64,000 nt of DNA, taken from the NCBI GenBank assembly GCA_903884005.1, contig CAISDA010000006.1:248001-312000 (forward strand). Direction: 5' to 3'. The position numbers were made by a program, and so were the translations under genes. Shown piece after piece: positions 21,098 through 30,165 of this stretch. The notes under the pieces were generated by a model, which was not told where the DNA came from, made no database searches, and worked only from the letters and a program-made list of their open reading frames with translations. Within the stretch, counting starts at the first letter, position 1. Every line of letters begins with the position of its first letter. Source of the stretch: an uncultured Ignavibacteriota bacterium. GTDB lineage: Bacteria; Bacteroidota; Ignavibacteria; UBA10030; UBA8401.

Positions 21098-21625
21098 TTA
21101 CAATTTTTTGAGAATTTCGTCAACATGAAAATGTTCTTTCCCCGTACCCTTGCCCGGATCTTTCTGGAATTCATCGTCCTCGACTTCCAGCGCCTTGATC
21201 AATTCAAGTTCCGAGTTCAGCAGTACTTTCAATCGGCTGATGAGCGTGTCCTTGCGGACGCGAAGCGTTGTGACCTCATCCTTGAACCGTGTGACTTCGC
21301 CGCGCCCTCGTTCTATGATCTGATGCGCCTTCAGTTCCGCTTCGCCCAGGACGAGTTCCGCCTCTTTCCTGGCGTGTTCTATGGAACGCGAACTGGTTTC
21401 CTGCGCCTGCATCAGCACTTGCTGGAGGTCGCGTTCCTTCTGTTTGAAATCGCGGAGCGAAATATCCGCTTCCGTCAGCCGCTCTTTCAATTCTTTCACC
21501 TGCCGAAGCGCGTCGGCGTATTCAGTCGAGATCATTTCGAGAAACGATCCGACCTCCACACTGTCGTATCCGCGCAAAACTCGCTTGAATTCCTGTTTCC
21601 TGATGTCGAGCGGCGTCAGTGCCAT
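21098..21625 (-). CDS. divIVA: DivIVA-domain protein
   Basis: This 175-residue protein begins with MALTPLDIRKQEFKRVLRGY and DSVEVGSFLEMI, the DivIVA N-terminal membrane-binding fold. A long coiled coil follows (about 35-150) and a charged tail. DivIVA proteins bind curved membranes at poles or septa and recruit partners. They are typical of Gram-positives but occur more widely. The ATG at 21625 was preferred over 21715 because homology begins exactly there. It lies between yggS and PNP. Confidence 0.9.
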   Translation of the reverse strand: MALTPLDIRKQEFKRVLRGYDSVEVGSFLEMISTEYADALRQVKELKERLTEADISLRDFKQKERDLQQVLMQAQETSSRSIEHARKEAELVLGEAELKAHQIIERGRGEVTRFKDEVTTLRVRKDTLISRLKVLLNSELELIKALEVEDDEFQKDPGKGTGKEHFHVDEILKKL

Positions 21626-21711
21626 AGAAGCCCCGTTGGTTGTATGCTCCACACAAGCGTGGACATATTTAGAAGATGGACCCGCACACGGGATGAGCCC
21701 GAACGCAGTAT

Positions 21712-22422
21712 TCATGCCTGCACTGCAACGTCCCTTTTCGCCCGCACGCCGAAGATGGCGGTGCCGATCCGAATGATCGTCGAGCCCTCCTCAATGGCGG
21801 TGCAATAATCATGCGTCATCCCCATCGACAATTCCGTTATCGGGGCAGGCGTCACGCTGCATGCGTTCATCTCGTCACGCAGCGAACGCAGCAGACGGAA
21901 CGACGCACGCGACGCTTCGATGTCATCCGTGAACGGGCCGATCGTCATCAATCCCTGTACCGTGATATTGGAAAGGGCTGCGATCGACTGCACGAACGCA
22001 AGCGCTGCCTCCGGCCGTACGCCGAACTTCGTTGCTTCGTCGCTTGTGTTTACTTCAACGAGCACGTCGATCTTTCGGCCGAGGCGCAGGGCATGCTTCT
22101 GCAATTCTTCCGCGCACCGTGCATTGTCCACCGAATGGATCAGTGTGACCCAATCGGCGATAAATTTTACCTTGTTGGTCTGAAGGTGTCCGATAAAATG
22201 CCATCGGATCCGATCGTCATGCAATGCATCGCGCGCAGCGATCGCCTCCTGCACATAATTTTCGCCGATGTCTGCAACGCCGGCGTTCACGACCTCACGT
22301 ATGCGATCGGGGGGAAATGTTTTTCCTACCGCGATTAGCCGCACCGACTCGGGAACTCTCCCCGCCCTCAGACATGCTGCCCCTGCCGTCTCGCGAATAT
22401 GTCGAATGTTGTCGGCAACCAT
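21712..22422 (-). CDS. yggS: PLP homeostasis protein, YggS/PLPBP family
   Basis: This 236-residue single-domain PLP protein has the PLP lysine in LIAVGKTFPP (K34), GENYVQE, WHFIGHLQTNK and the C-terminal ELSMGMTHDY and RIGTAIFG motifs. The family is not catalytic but controls PLP and amino-acid balance. The B. subtilis homologue ylmE heads the ylm cluster upstream of divIVA, the same order as here. The start is the ATG at 22422. Confidence 0.96.
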   Translation of the reverse strand: MVADNIRHIRETAGAACLRAGRVPESVRLIAVGKTFPPDRIREVVNAGVADIGENYVQEAIAARDALHDDRIRWHFIGHLQTNKVKFIADWVTLIHSVDNARCAEELQKHALRLGRKIDVLVEVNTSDEATKFGVRPEAALAFVQSIAALSNITVQGLMTIGPFTDDIEASRASFRLLRSLRDEMNACSVTPAPITELSMGMTHDYCTAIEEGSTIIRIGTAIFGVRAKRDVAVQA

Positions 22423-22513
22423 AATTTTTTTTTGATATTAAATATAGCATTATTCCGCTTGAAAATCAATGAATGAACTGCTGAAGCGGGTCGTAATTCG
22501 GATATGCGGTATA

Positions 22514-22541
22514 GCTCTGCAAGAGAATACCCTTGCAGAGC
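22514..22541. repeat. Inverted repeat between M16 peptidase and yggS
   Basis: A perfect 10-bp stem (22514-22523 with 22532-22541) encloses an 8-nt loop. No T-run follows on either strand, so it may be a structural or binding element rather than a terminator. Apart from this and the terminator at 22602-22633, the 22423-22658 gap shows nothing recognisable. Confidence 0.5.
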
Positions 22542-22601
22542 ATTGTTCTGCGATGTGATGCCGGGCGAATACCCTCCCATACCAGGCAACGTCCCTGTAA
22601 T

Positions 22602-22633
22602 AAAAAAGTCCAAAGCCTGTCAGGCTTTGGACT
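22602..22633 (-). terminator. Rho-independent terminator of the M16 peptidase gene
   Basis: A 13-bp near-continuous palindrome (22607-22619 with 22621-22633) is followed on the minus strand by six T. It lies about 25 nt past the M16 peptidase stop. Confidence 0.9.
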
Positions 22634-22658
22634 CTCACCGCTCATTCAACGCGTTCGT

Positions 22659-25388
22659 TTATTCAGCTTCCAACGTTTTCACTTCGCCCAGGTGCAATTC
22701 TGTGAGCCCTTTTTCGATTTTCGCCTTATCACCGACGACGACCCACACCATGGATTCCGGATGCACAACCTTCCTGGCTGCAGCCGTGATTTCATCGATA
22801 GTCAAAGCGTTGACTTTTGACGGATAGGTATCGTAATAATCGTCGGGCAGACCGAACTGGATCAGTTCAATAATGGTCCCGGCAACGGCGCCGTTGGTTT
22901 CCCACGAACCGGGCAGTTCGAGCGTTTGGCTCTTCTGCGCCTTCTGCAATTCGTCGGCGGTGACCGGCTTACCCTCCTGTATGCTCTTCATCTCCTTGAT
23001 GATCTCAAGGATCGATTCCTTCGTCTTATCCGACTGCACGGGAGCGTAGCAGATGTACGGACGCTGCCCGCGCGCATCGCGCAGGAATGTCGAGGCGCCG
23101 TACGTCCAATGCTTGTCTTCGCGCAGATTCATGTTGACGCGGGACGTGAAGAGTCCTCCAAGAATGTTGTTCATCGTGATCGTCGCGATCTCGTCCGGAT
23201 TCGCCTTCGGTGTCGTGATATGACCTGCGAGGATCAGTGACTGTTCCGCGCCCGGCTTATCGATGACATAGACAGAGGACGTTTTCGGCAGCTCGACTGT
23301 TTCCAGATGCTTTGCGGGAACATCGCCCGGCTTCCATCCCTTGAATAATTTTTCGAGCTTCGGCAGGATCTCCTTCATTGTGGTGGAGCCCACCACGAGG
23401 AGCGTCGCATTATTCGGCTTCACCCATGTCGTGTGGAATTTGACGAGATCGGCCCGTGTCATGTTCTGGATCGACCCTTCCGTGCCCGACCCTGTCATCG
23501 GATTGCCATAGGCGTGATTCTTTCCGAACATCAATCCCGGCAGCACGCGCAGCGCCATCTGCACCGGTGTCGCCTTCTCTCGCTGGATCCGCGCGATCTT
23601 CAGTTTTTGCGTGCGAAGAAAATCGTCGTTCGGGAATGTCGGATTTAAAATAAGATCGGCATAGAGGGTCAGCGACGCGTCGAGGTTTTTTTTCAGCATG
23701 GACATCGAAACATATGTCACATCCAGATTCGATCCCTTTCCAAACGATGCGCCCAATTGTCCCAGCTCTTCGCTGATCGCGAGCGACGACCGCGTCGGTG
23801 TGCCTTCGCCGATCATGTCGGTGGTCATGCTCGCGGTGCCGGCGCCGAGGCCCAGATCGGCGGCGTATCCAGCATCGACAATAAGGTCCACATCCACCGT
23901 GGGGATCGTCGTCCGTTCCGTTAAAATCACTTTGAGCCCGTTCGAAAGCGTCGCGCGCTGCAGCACGGGGAATTTTGCGATCGGCGGCGCGCCGACCTCG
24001 GGAAGTTTTTTTCTGTCCGCACCCGTCGCTTCGGCGGCAAGCTGCGGGAAGGGGTAGACTTCCAAAATAAAGACACCGTCGCTCAGCCATTCTTTAGCCG
24101 ACTGCTGAAGGTCTGCCTTCGTAGCGCCTGCGACGAGAGACAGCGTCTTTTTATAAAATTCAGGGTCGTTGTGGAAGACCTGGTTCTTCGCGATAATGTC
24201 GGACTTGCCGCCGAAACCGCCGATGCGTTCCACACCGCGTATGAATGACGCTTCAAACTGCGTTTTCACGCGCTGGAGTTCTTTTTCTGTCGGACCGGTC
24301 TTTATAAAGTTTGCAAGCTCCTCGTCGATCGCCTTCTCGATCTGGACAAGGTCCGCGCCGGGTTTTGCCGTGGCGGTGATCATGAACTGACTGGCGATCT
24401 CGCGCGTGTCGACGCCGGCCGAGACAGCCGTGGCGATCTGGTCGTCATAGACGAGCCGTTTGTAGAGACGGGATACCTTGCCTGAAGCCAGCACGTCGCT
24501 GGCAATATCGAGATAGGTCTCGGCGTCACTGCCTTCCTGTGGTATGTTCCACACTTTGTACAGCCGCGCCTGAGGCACTCTGTCCTGCACCTGCTGGCGC
24601 TGCGTGCCGGTCCGCTTGGCCGTCCACGCATTGAAATGGGCGACCGGAGGCCCCGGGGGAATATCGCCAAAATATTTCTCGGCCTTTTCCTTCGCCGTTT
24701 TCACATCGATATCGCCCGCGAGCACAAGCACGGCATTCGACGGGCCGTAATATTTTCTGAACCAATCCTTCACATCGTCGAGCGACGCGGCGTTCAGATC
24801 GTCCATCGATCCGATCACGGTCCAGGAATACGGATGCCCAGCCGGATATGTCGCCTTCGTGATGAGTTCGTCGGCGACGGCATACGGTGCATTCTCGCCC
24901 TGGCGTTTTTCATTCTGCACGACGCCGCGCTGCTCGTCGAGCTTCTTCTGCGAAATGGCGCCGACCATATGGCCCATGCGGTCCGATTCCATCCACAGCG
25001 AAAGGTCCAGGGCCGATGTGGGTATGTTCTGGAAATAGTTGGTGCGGTCTTCGCTCGTGGTTCCGTTCAGATCCGTGGCGCCGACCCGTTCGAGAGCCTG
25101 AAAATAATCGTCATCGAAATTTTCGCTGCCGTTGAACATGAGGTGTTCGAACAAATGCGCGAAGCCGGTCTTCCCAGGCTTCTCATTTTTCGAGCCGACA
25201 TGGTACCATATGTTGACCGCCACAATGGGCGCTTTGTGGTCTTCATGCACTAACACGGTCAATCCGTTCTTCAGTGTGAACTGCTGATACGGAATATCGA
25301 TGCTTGATTCTTTTTGTTTTGGCATGGCAGTAAATGATTGTGTGATTAAAATAGCGGAAAAAAACAGAGAGAGCGCTAGTGTTTTCAT
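22659..25388 (-). CDS. Secreted M16-family zinc metallopeptidase (two M16 modules)
   Basis: This 909-residue protein has a signal peptide (about 1-22). The first M16 module has the inverted zinc motif HLFEH at 78-82, and the second (about 480-900) lacks it, as in PqqL/pitrilysin-type two-module enzymes. It should act in the periplasm as an oligopeptidase, judged from the family. Motifs such as GKTGFAHLFEHLMF and NILGGLFTSRVNMNLREDKHWTYG are visible. The ATG at 25388 follows an AGGGG site; a longer open frame to 25520 lacks a signal peptide and is rejected. A strong terminator follows. Confidence 0.93.
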   Translation of the reverse strand: MKTLALSLFFSAILITQSFTAMPKQKESSIDIPYQQFTLKNGLTVLVHEDHKAPIVAVNIWYHVGSKNEKPGKTGFAHLFEHLMFNGSENFDDDYFQALERVGATDLNGTTSEDRTNYFQNIPTSALDLSLWMESDRMGHMVGAISQKKLDEQRGVVQNEKRQGENAPYAVADELITKATYPAGHPYSWTVIGSMDDLNAASLDDVKDWFRKYYGPSNAVLVLAGDIDVKTAKEKAEKYFGDIPPGPPVAHFNAWTAKRTGTQRQQVQDRVPQARLYKVWNIPQEGSDAETYLDIASDVLASGKVSRLYKRLVYDDQIATAVSAGVDTREIASQFMITATAKPGADLVQIEKAIDEELANFIKTGPTEKELQRVKTQFEASFIRGVERIGGFGGKSDIIAKNQVFHNDPEFYKKTLSLVAGATKADLQQSAKEWLSDGVFILEVYPFPQLAAEATGADRKKLPEVGAPPIAKFPVLQRATLSNGLKVILTERTTIPTVDVDLIVDAGYAADLGLGAGTASMTTDMIGEGTPTRSSLAISEELGQLGASFGKGSNLDVTYVSMSMLKKNLDASLTLYADLILNPTFPNDDFLRTQKLKIARIQREKATPVQMALRVLPGLMFGKNHAYGNPMTGSGTEGSIQNMTRADLVKFHTTWVKPNNATLLVVGSTTMKEILPKLEKLFKGWKPGDVPAKHLETVELPKTSSVYVIDKPGAEQSLILAGHITTPKANPDEIATITMNNILGGLFTSRVNMNLREDKHWTYGASTFLRDARGQRPYICYAPVQSDKTKESILEIIKEMKSIQEGKPVTADELQKAQKSQTLELPGSWETNGAVAGTIIELIQFGLPDDYYDTYPSKVNALTIDEITAAARKVVHPESMVWVVVGDKAKIEKGLTELHLGEVKTLEAE

Positions 25389-25516
25389 AGTTAACCCCTG
25401 ATCTTGTGTGAAAGTATGTGATTGTTGGCCTGCGGACATCGGCGCGACGGTTCGTTTTTGCACCCTCCGCGCGTGAGGCATATATTCAATGTGGTGCAAC
25501 CCGGATCCATCGCCGG

Positions 25517-26209
25517 TCACATTTTCGCGCCGTTGTGAAGATGATCGACCAGCCCGTCCACGACCATGATCTCCCGGTCCGCCATATCCGCAAGTTCCTT
25601 GTTGTGTGTGACGATGACAAATGTTTGATGATATTTTTTCCGCAGATCGAAGATCATCCGGTGGAGCGCATACGCATTTTCAGAATCGAGATTCCCCGAC
25701 GGCTCGTCTGCAAGGATCAATTTGGGTTCGTTCATCAGCGCCCGCGCAACGGCAACGCGCTGCTGCTCTCCCCCGGAGAGTTCGTTCGGTTTATGCTCGG
25801 CCCGTTGCTCCACGCTGACATCCTTCAGCAGCTGCCGCGCCCGGTCCTTCACCGCATGCATCGGCTTACCCGCAATGAGTGCCGGCATCATCACATTTTC
25901 CAGTGCGGTGAATTCGGGCAGCAGATGATGAAATTGAAAGATGAACCCGATCATGCGGTTTCGCAGCTGCGCGAGCGTTTCGTCCTTGAGCGTGAACACG
26001 TCTTCTCCCTCGAAGAACAATTCACCGCCGGTGGGACGGTCCAGGAGGCCCAGAATATGCAGGAGCGTACTCTTCCCTGCGCCCGAGGGGCCCACAATGG
26101 CGATCACTTCGGCCTGGTCGATCTCCAGCGAAATGCCCTTGAGCACTTCGAGGTAATCATTCCGGCCGATCGAGAATTTCCGGTGTATGTTCGTGGCTTT
26201 GATGAGCAT
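25517..26209 (-). CDS. lolD: ABC transporter ATP-binding protein, LolD family
   Basis: This 230-residue ATPase has Walker [10 protein letters not shown] (40-48), the ABC signature [15 protein letters not shown] and Walker [13 protein letters not shown]. The LolD/MacB-type [16 protein letters not shown] segment is present. With the FtsX-like permeases upstream it should energise lipoprotein release from the inner membrane to LolA. The start is the ATG at 26209, 19 nt after the first permease gene; the frame is open further upstream but overlaps that gene. Confidence 0.93.
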   Translation of the reverse strand: MLIKATNIHRKFSIGRNDYLEVLKGISLEIDQAEVIAIVGPSGAGKSTLLHILGLLDRPTGGELFFEGEDVFTLKDETLAQLRNRMIGFIFQFHHLLPEFTALENVMMPALIAGKPMHAVKDRARQLLKDVSVEQRAEHKPNELSGGEQQRVAVARALMNEPKLILADEPSGNLDSENAYALHRMIFDLRKKYHQTFVIVTHNKELADMADREIMVVDGLVDHLHNGAKM

Positions 26210-26228
26210 TGTGTTCCGTGTGTTTAAA

Positions 26229-27455
26229 TTATTCCCAGCGGATCGCCTCTGCCGGCTGCAGCGCCGCCGCCCTGTACGCGGGATAGATCGCCGCGCCGTA
26301 ACAGAGCAGCATCGTGGCCGCCGTGATCGCAATGAAATCCGTCGCGCGTATCTCGATCGGGATTGCCGGAATGATGTACACCGTCGGGTCGAGCGGGAAG
26401 AGATGAAACTGCACCTGCAGCCAGCATACGAGCAAACCGAGCACGCTCCCCGCAACGATCCCGACGATGCCGACCAACGCGCCTTCAAAGCGGAAGATGG
26501 CAATGATGTCGGCGTTCGTCGCCCCCATCGTCTTCAGTATGCCGATGTCCCGCGTTTTTTCAATAACGGACATAGTCATCGACCCGAGAAGATTGAACGA
26601 CGCGACGGCAACGATGAGGCAGAGAATGATGAACGCGGTCCAGCGTTCGATCTTCATCACCGAATACAGGTCCTTGTGAAGGTCGTACCATGTCTGCACC
26701 TCAAAGCGGTCGGCAAAGCGGCTGATGATGGAACTTTTCATCGCCTCGGCGTCCCCGAGCGACGTGAGACGAAGTTCCCACCCGTGGACGTCGGCCTCCA
26801 ACTGAAGGAGGCGCTGCGCCGACGACAGGGACATATACCCGTACGAGCCGTCGTATTCCTTGTTGTTCGATTCATACATGCCGGCAATGCGGAAGGCCCG
26901 GATCACGGGAGCGCCGAGCCCCAGGAGCGCCTGTTCGGAACCGGCGGGGCTGATCATCCACACCGTATCCTCGGTGACGACGCCTAATTTGTCGGCCAGC
27001 GAAAAACCGAGCACCAGATCGTTCTTCGTTGAATCCCCGAAATCCAATGTGCCCAGCACGATCTTCTGTTTCAGCCCGGACACGCGATCAATGGCCGCAT
27101 CGTCCATTCCCCGAATGAACACCACCTTGCTCTGGTTTTTCGACACGATCATGGCCTTGCCGCTCACGAACCGGCCCGCCCCGTCGATGTTCGTCTGCTC
27201 CGCTAAAAATTGCCGCAGTCCTGTTTCATCCCCGGGCCTCGTCCTGTCGTTCTGTTGTATCCTCACGTGCGGATCGAAATTGACAAGGATGCCAGTGACA
27301 ATGCTGTTGAATCCGTTGAAGACCGAGAGCACAATGATCAGGGCCGCCACGCCGACCATCACGCCGATGATCGAGATCAGTGAGATGACCGTAATGAATC
27401 CCGCTTCTTTTTTCGAGAGCAGGTAGCGGAGCGCTATGAAATACCGAAATGACAA
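26229..27455 (-). CDS. LolC/LolE-family lipoprotein-releasing permease (copy 1)
   Basis: This 408-residue protein has the FtsX/LolCE layout: one N-terminal membrane span (about 22-45), a periplasmic domain of about 220 residues, and three C-terminal spans. The N-terminus [18 protein letters not shown] and the LSVFNGFNS motif are typical of LolC/E. It overlaps in function with the second permease gene upstream, so the two may form the heterodimer that LolD drives. The pair is 48 nt apart, with a palindromic repeat between them. Confidence 0.93.
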   Translation of the reverse strand: MSFRYFIALRYLLSKKEAGFITVISLISIIGVMVGVAALIIVLSVFNGFNSIVTGILVNFDPHVRIQQNDRTRPGDETGLRQFLAEQTNIDGAGRFVSGKAMIVSKNQSKVVFIRGMDDAAIDRVSGLKQKIVLGTLDFGDSTKNDLVLGFSLADKLGVVTEDTVWMISPAGSEQALLGLGAPVIRAFRIAGMYESNNKEYDGSYGYMSLSSAQRLLQLEADVHGWELRLTSLGDAEAMKSSIISRFADRFEVQTWYDLHKDLYSVMKIERWTAFIILCLIVAVASFNLLGSMTMSVIEKTRDIGILKTMGATNADIIAIFRFEGALVGIVGIVAGSVLGLLVCWLQVQFHLFPLDPTVYIIPAIPIEIRATDFIAITAATMLLCYGAAIYPAYRAAALQPAEAIRWE

Positions 27456-27469
27456 TGGCGTATAGTTTT

Positions 27470-27498
27470 TTGTTGTGGGGCAAATTGAAGCCCGCCCG
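27470..27498. repeat. Short dispersed repeat, TGTAGGGCGA family (divergent copy)
   Basis: This 29-nt stretch between the two permease genes aligns with 28741-28769, which flanks the other end of the upstream permease gene. Shared core: TTGTTGTrGGGC, AATTG and CCGCCC. See also 48073-48097. Confidence 0.55.
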
Positions 27499-27503
27499 GT
27501 TCT

Positions 27504-28733
27504 TTACTGAAACCTGATCGACTGTATCGGGTCGAGCCGCGACGCCAGCATCGCAGGGATCAGCGATGCCAGGAGTGTGAGCGCGATCGAGATCGACGAC
27601 ACGACCGCACAGTCCTGCCAGCGGAACAATATCGGCACGGTCGTCATAAAATAAATCGACGACGGCAGCGAAAAAAAATGGAAGTGAAACTGCAGCCAGC
27701 ACACGCCGTAGCCGAACATGTTTCCGAGCACCGTTCCGATCACGCCGATGGCGACCCCTTCGTAGAGGAATATTTTTTTGATCCCCTGCGTGCTCGCCCC
27801 CATGGACAGCAAAATGCCGATCTGATGCTTCTTTTCGAGCACGACCATGAGGAGCGTGCCAATGATGTTCACGACCGCGACAATGATGATCAATCCGAGG
27901 ATGATGGGGATCGGCTGTTTCTGCAGCTCGATCCATGTGAATAAATTCCGGTACATCTGATAGAGCGTTCTCGCGTAGTACGGATAGCCGAGCAGCTCCA
28001 TGATCTGTTTCGCCGTGGCGTCCGCCTGCGTCACGTCGTACAGCATCACGTCGAACCCGGTGGCGGCATCGCCGAACAGGAAGAGCGATTGCGCGGAGGC
28101 CATGGAGACGAAGAAATACAGATCGTCATATTCGGCCATGCCCGATTCGTAGACGCCGGTGATCACGAACGGCATGATCCTCGGCGACTGCATCGCATTG
28201 TAGCTGCCGCGCAGGCCGAAGACGATGACCGTGTCGGCGATCCGCACATGCAGCCGGGAGGCAAGCTTCCTGCCGATGACGCAGGACGAGATCCCGTCGG
28301 AGGATGATGCGACGCTGAAGGCTCCCTCGACGATATAGTTCCGCGCAGAGGACACATCGCGCCCCTCATCGATGCCCTTCACCATGATCCCCTCGATATA
28401 ATTTTTCGAACGGACCATCCCTTCCTTTGCGGCGAACGGCGACATGCCGCGTACATTCGGAATGCTCCTGAGTACTTCCTCGCGGGCCTGCAAGTAACGC
28501 GGCAGCGTCTGGTTCTGGAATCCGGTGACCTGGATGTGCGTCGTGAAGCCGATCACCTTTTCTTTTATTTCCCGTTCGAACCCGTTGAGGATCGTCAGCG
28601 TGATGATAAGGGCGCCGACGCCGAGCATGATGCCGGCGACAGCAATGAAGGTCACGATAGAAATGAAATTCTTGTTCCGAGGATTTCTCTGAAATTGCAG
28701 ATAACGGCGCGCAATGTATGAGGCGTAAGACAT
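27504..28733 (-). CDS. LolC/LolE-family lipoprotein-releasing permease (copy 2)
   Basis: This 409-residue protein has an N-terminal span (about 25-48), a large periplasmic domain and three C-terminal spans. The signatures SYIARRYLQFQRNPRNKNFI and LTILNGFEREI match LolC/E. It is diverged from its neighbour, as LolC and LolE are from each other. The ATG at 28733 was chosen by homology; 28763 would add 10 residues. It appears to lead the operon of two permeases plus LolD. Confidence 0.92.
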   Translation of the reverse strand: MSYASYIARRYLQFQRNPRNKNFISIVTFIAVAGIMLGVGALIITLTILNGFEREIKEKVIGFTTHIQVTGFQNQTLPRYLQAREEVLRSIPNVRGMSPFAAKEGMVRSKNYIEGIMVKGIDEGRDVSSARNYIVEGAFSVASSSDGISSCVIGRKLASRLHVRIADTVIVFGLRGSYNAMQSPRIMPFVITGVYESGMAEYDDLYFFVSMASAQSLFLFGDAATGFDVMLYDVTQADATAKQIMELLGYPYYARTLYQMYRNLFTWIELQKQPIPIILGLIIIVAVVNIIGTLLMVVLEKKHQIGILLSMGASTQGIKKIFLYEGVAIGVIGTVLGNMFGYGVCWLQFHFHFFSLPSSIYFMTTVPILFRWQDCAVVSSISIALTLLASLIPAMLASRLDPIQSIRFQ

Positions 28734-28740
28734 AGGAAAG

Positions 28741-28792
28741 TTGTTGTAGGGCGAATTGGCCATCCGCCCTTGGTCGCGATCGGGGCGGATGG
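28741..28792. repeat. Palindromic repeat (TGTAGGGCGA family) with GC-rich hairpin
   Basis: The repeat 28745-28769 has the same ends and length as the copy at 48073-48097 (TGTAGGGCGA, 10 variable nt, CGCCC). A 10-bp perfect stem (28760-28769 with 28783-28792) lies in it. There is no T-run. It sits between prfB and the permease operon. Confidence 0.6.
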
Positions 28793-28828
28793 ATCGTTGA
28801 CGCGGGGAGCCGTTGACCGGCGTCCCGC

Positions 28829-29933
28829 TTATTCCTTGCTGCCGGCCGTCATCAAATATCCCTTGATGAATGGATCAAGTTCCCCGTCCATCACACCCTG
28901 CACATCGCTCGTCTCGATGTCGGTGCGGTGATCTTTCACCATGTTGTACGGATGGAAGACGTACGAACGGATCTGGCTGCCCCATTCGATTTTCTTTTTC
29001 GTTCCTTCCACGGCTGCCAGACGCGCTTCCTCTTCCTCCCGGCGGATCTGGTACAGGCGCGATTTCAGCATCTTCATTGCGCGTTCGCGGTTTTGAAACT
29101 GGGAGCGTTCCTCCTGGCAGGCGACGATCACACCGGAAGGAATGTGCGTCAAGCGCACCGCGGTTTCGACTTTATTCACGTTCTGCCCGCCCTTACCGCC
29201 CGATCTGAAGGTGTCCAATTTGATGTCGGCAGGATTCACTTCAATAGCGACATCGTCATCCATCTCCGGATACGAAAACACCGAGGCGAAACTTGTGTGC
29301 CGGCGCTTGTTCGCATCGAACGGTGAAATGCGCACCAGGCGGTGCACGCCGATCTCCGCCTTCAGGTATCCGTAGGCGAACTCTCCCGTGATCTCAAGCG
29401 TGGCGCTTTTGATGCCGGCGCCGTCGCCGTCCAGCCTGTCCACCAGCGATACCTTGAAATTGTGCTTCTCGCACCAGCGGATGTACATGCGCAGGAGCAT
29501 CTCCGACCAGTCCTGGCTCTCGGTGCCGCCGGCCCCCGAATGGATCTCGAGGATGGCATTGCGCTTGTCGTCGTCGCCGCTGAGCATGTTCTTGAATTCA
29601 AGCTCTCCAAGTGCCTCGTCGGCCTTTCGCACGTCCGAGGCAATCTCCTTCTCGAACGACGCGTCGTTCGATTCTTCGGCCATCTCGATGAGCGTCTGCA
29701 CATCGTCAAGTGTCGACTTTACTTTTCCCCAGCCGTCAACCCACAGTTTGCGGGTGTTGATCTCCTGCAGGATCTTCTGCGCGGCCACATTGTCGTCCCA
29801 GAACTTCGGTTCGGAAGACCTGGCCTGCAGTTCGAGCATTTGCTGTTCTTTGGCATCCAAGTCAAAGAAACCTCCGGAGTTTCTGGAGCCGTTCGTGCGA
29901 TCTGCGTGCGCTTTGTTTTAATTCGTCAAACAT
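28829..29933 (-). CDS. prfB: Peptide chain release factor 2 (programmed +1 frameshift)
   Basis: The full product is about 367 residues and reads UGA/UAA stops. Codons 1-23 begin at the ATG at 29933 and meet an in-frame TGA at 29862-29864; the main frame continues after a +1 shift from GAC at 29861-29863. The main frame carries the SPF stop-codon recognition tripeptide ([15 protein letters not shown]) and the GGQ catalytic motif ([11 protein letters not shown]). The shift region is the classic RF2 autoregulatory site. If annotated without the shift, the gene would wrongly start at 29860. Identity is certain; the shift is very likely. Confidence 0.97.
29862..29877 (-). promoter_or_regulatory. 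RF2 programmed frameshift site
   Basis: On the minus strand an internal Shine-Dalgarno-like CGGAGG lies 3 nt before CTT TGA C, the same layout as the E. coli prfB slippery site. Low RF2 slows reading of TGA and favours slipping of the CTT-bound tRNA into +1. Confidence 0.95.
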
Positions 29934-30010
29934 TGTTTTCCGTTTCAGAATGAAAAAATTATTTGTAACTCAGCGTCCATTTACGGTACTGGCATCCTGA
30001 GATAAGGCAT

Positions 30011-30135
30011 CCTGGCTGCGCCAGGAATCTTCATTACAATGACATACGTTCTCTGTCGGAGCGCAAGCGTAGAATCTTGCATCGTGTGTACAGCCGGCGA
30101 GATTCTTCATTCGCTCGAGCTCCCTCAGTATGACG
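30011..30135. repeat. Intergenic region with dispersed-repeat-like segments
   Basis: The prfB-aspS gap contains a 5-bp stem hairpin (30011-30025) and a stretch near 30099-30135 of the form GATTCTTCATTCGCTC...CAGTATGACG. This resembles short palindromic intergenic repeats found in many genomes. No gene is seen in 29934-30165. Confidence 0.35.
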
Positions 30136-30165
30136 TGAACTTGAGAGAACGGTGTATAGGTATAA

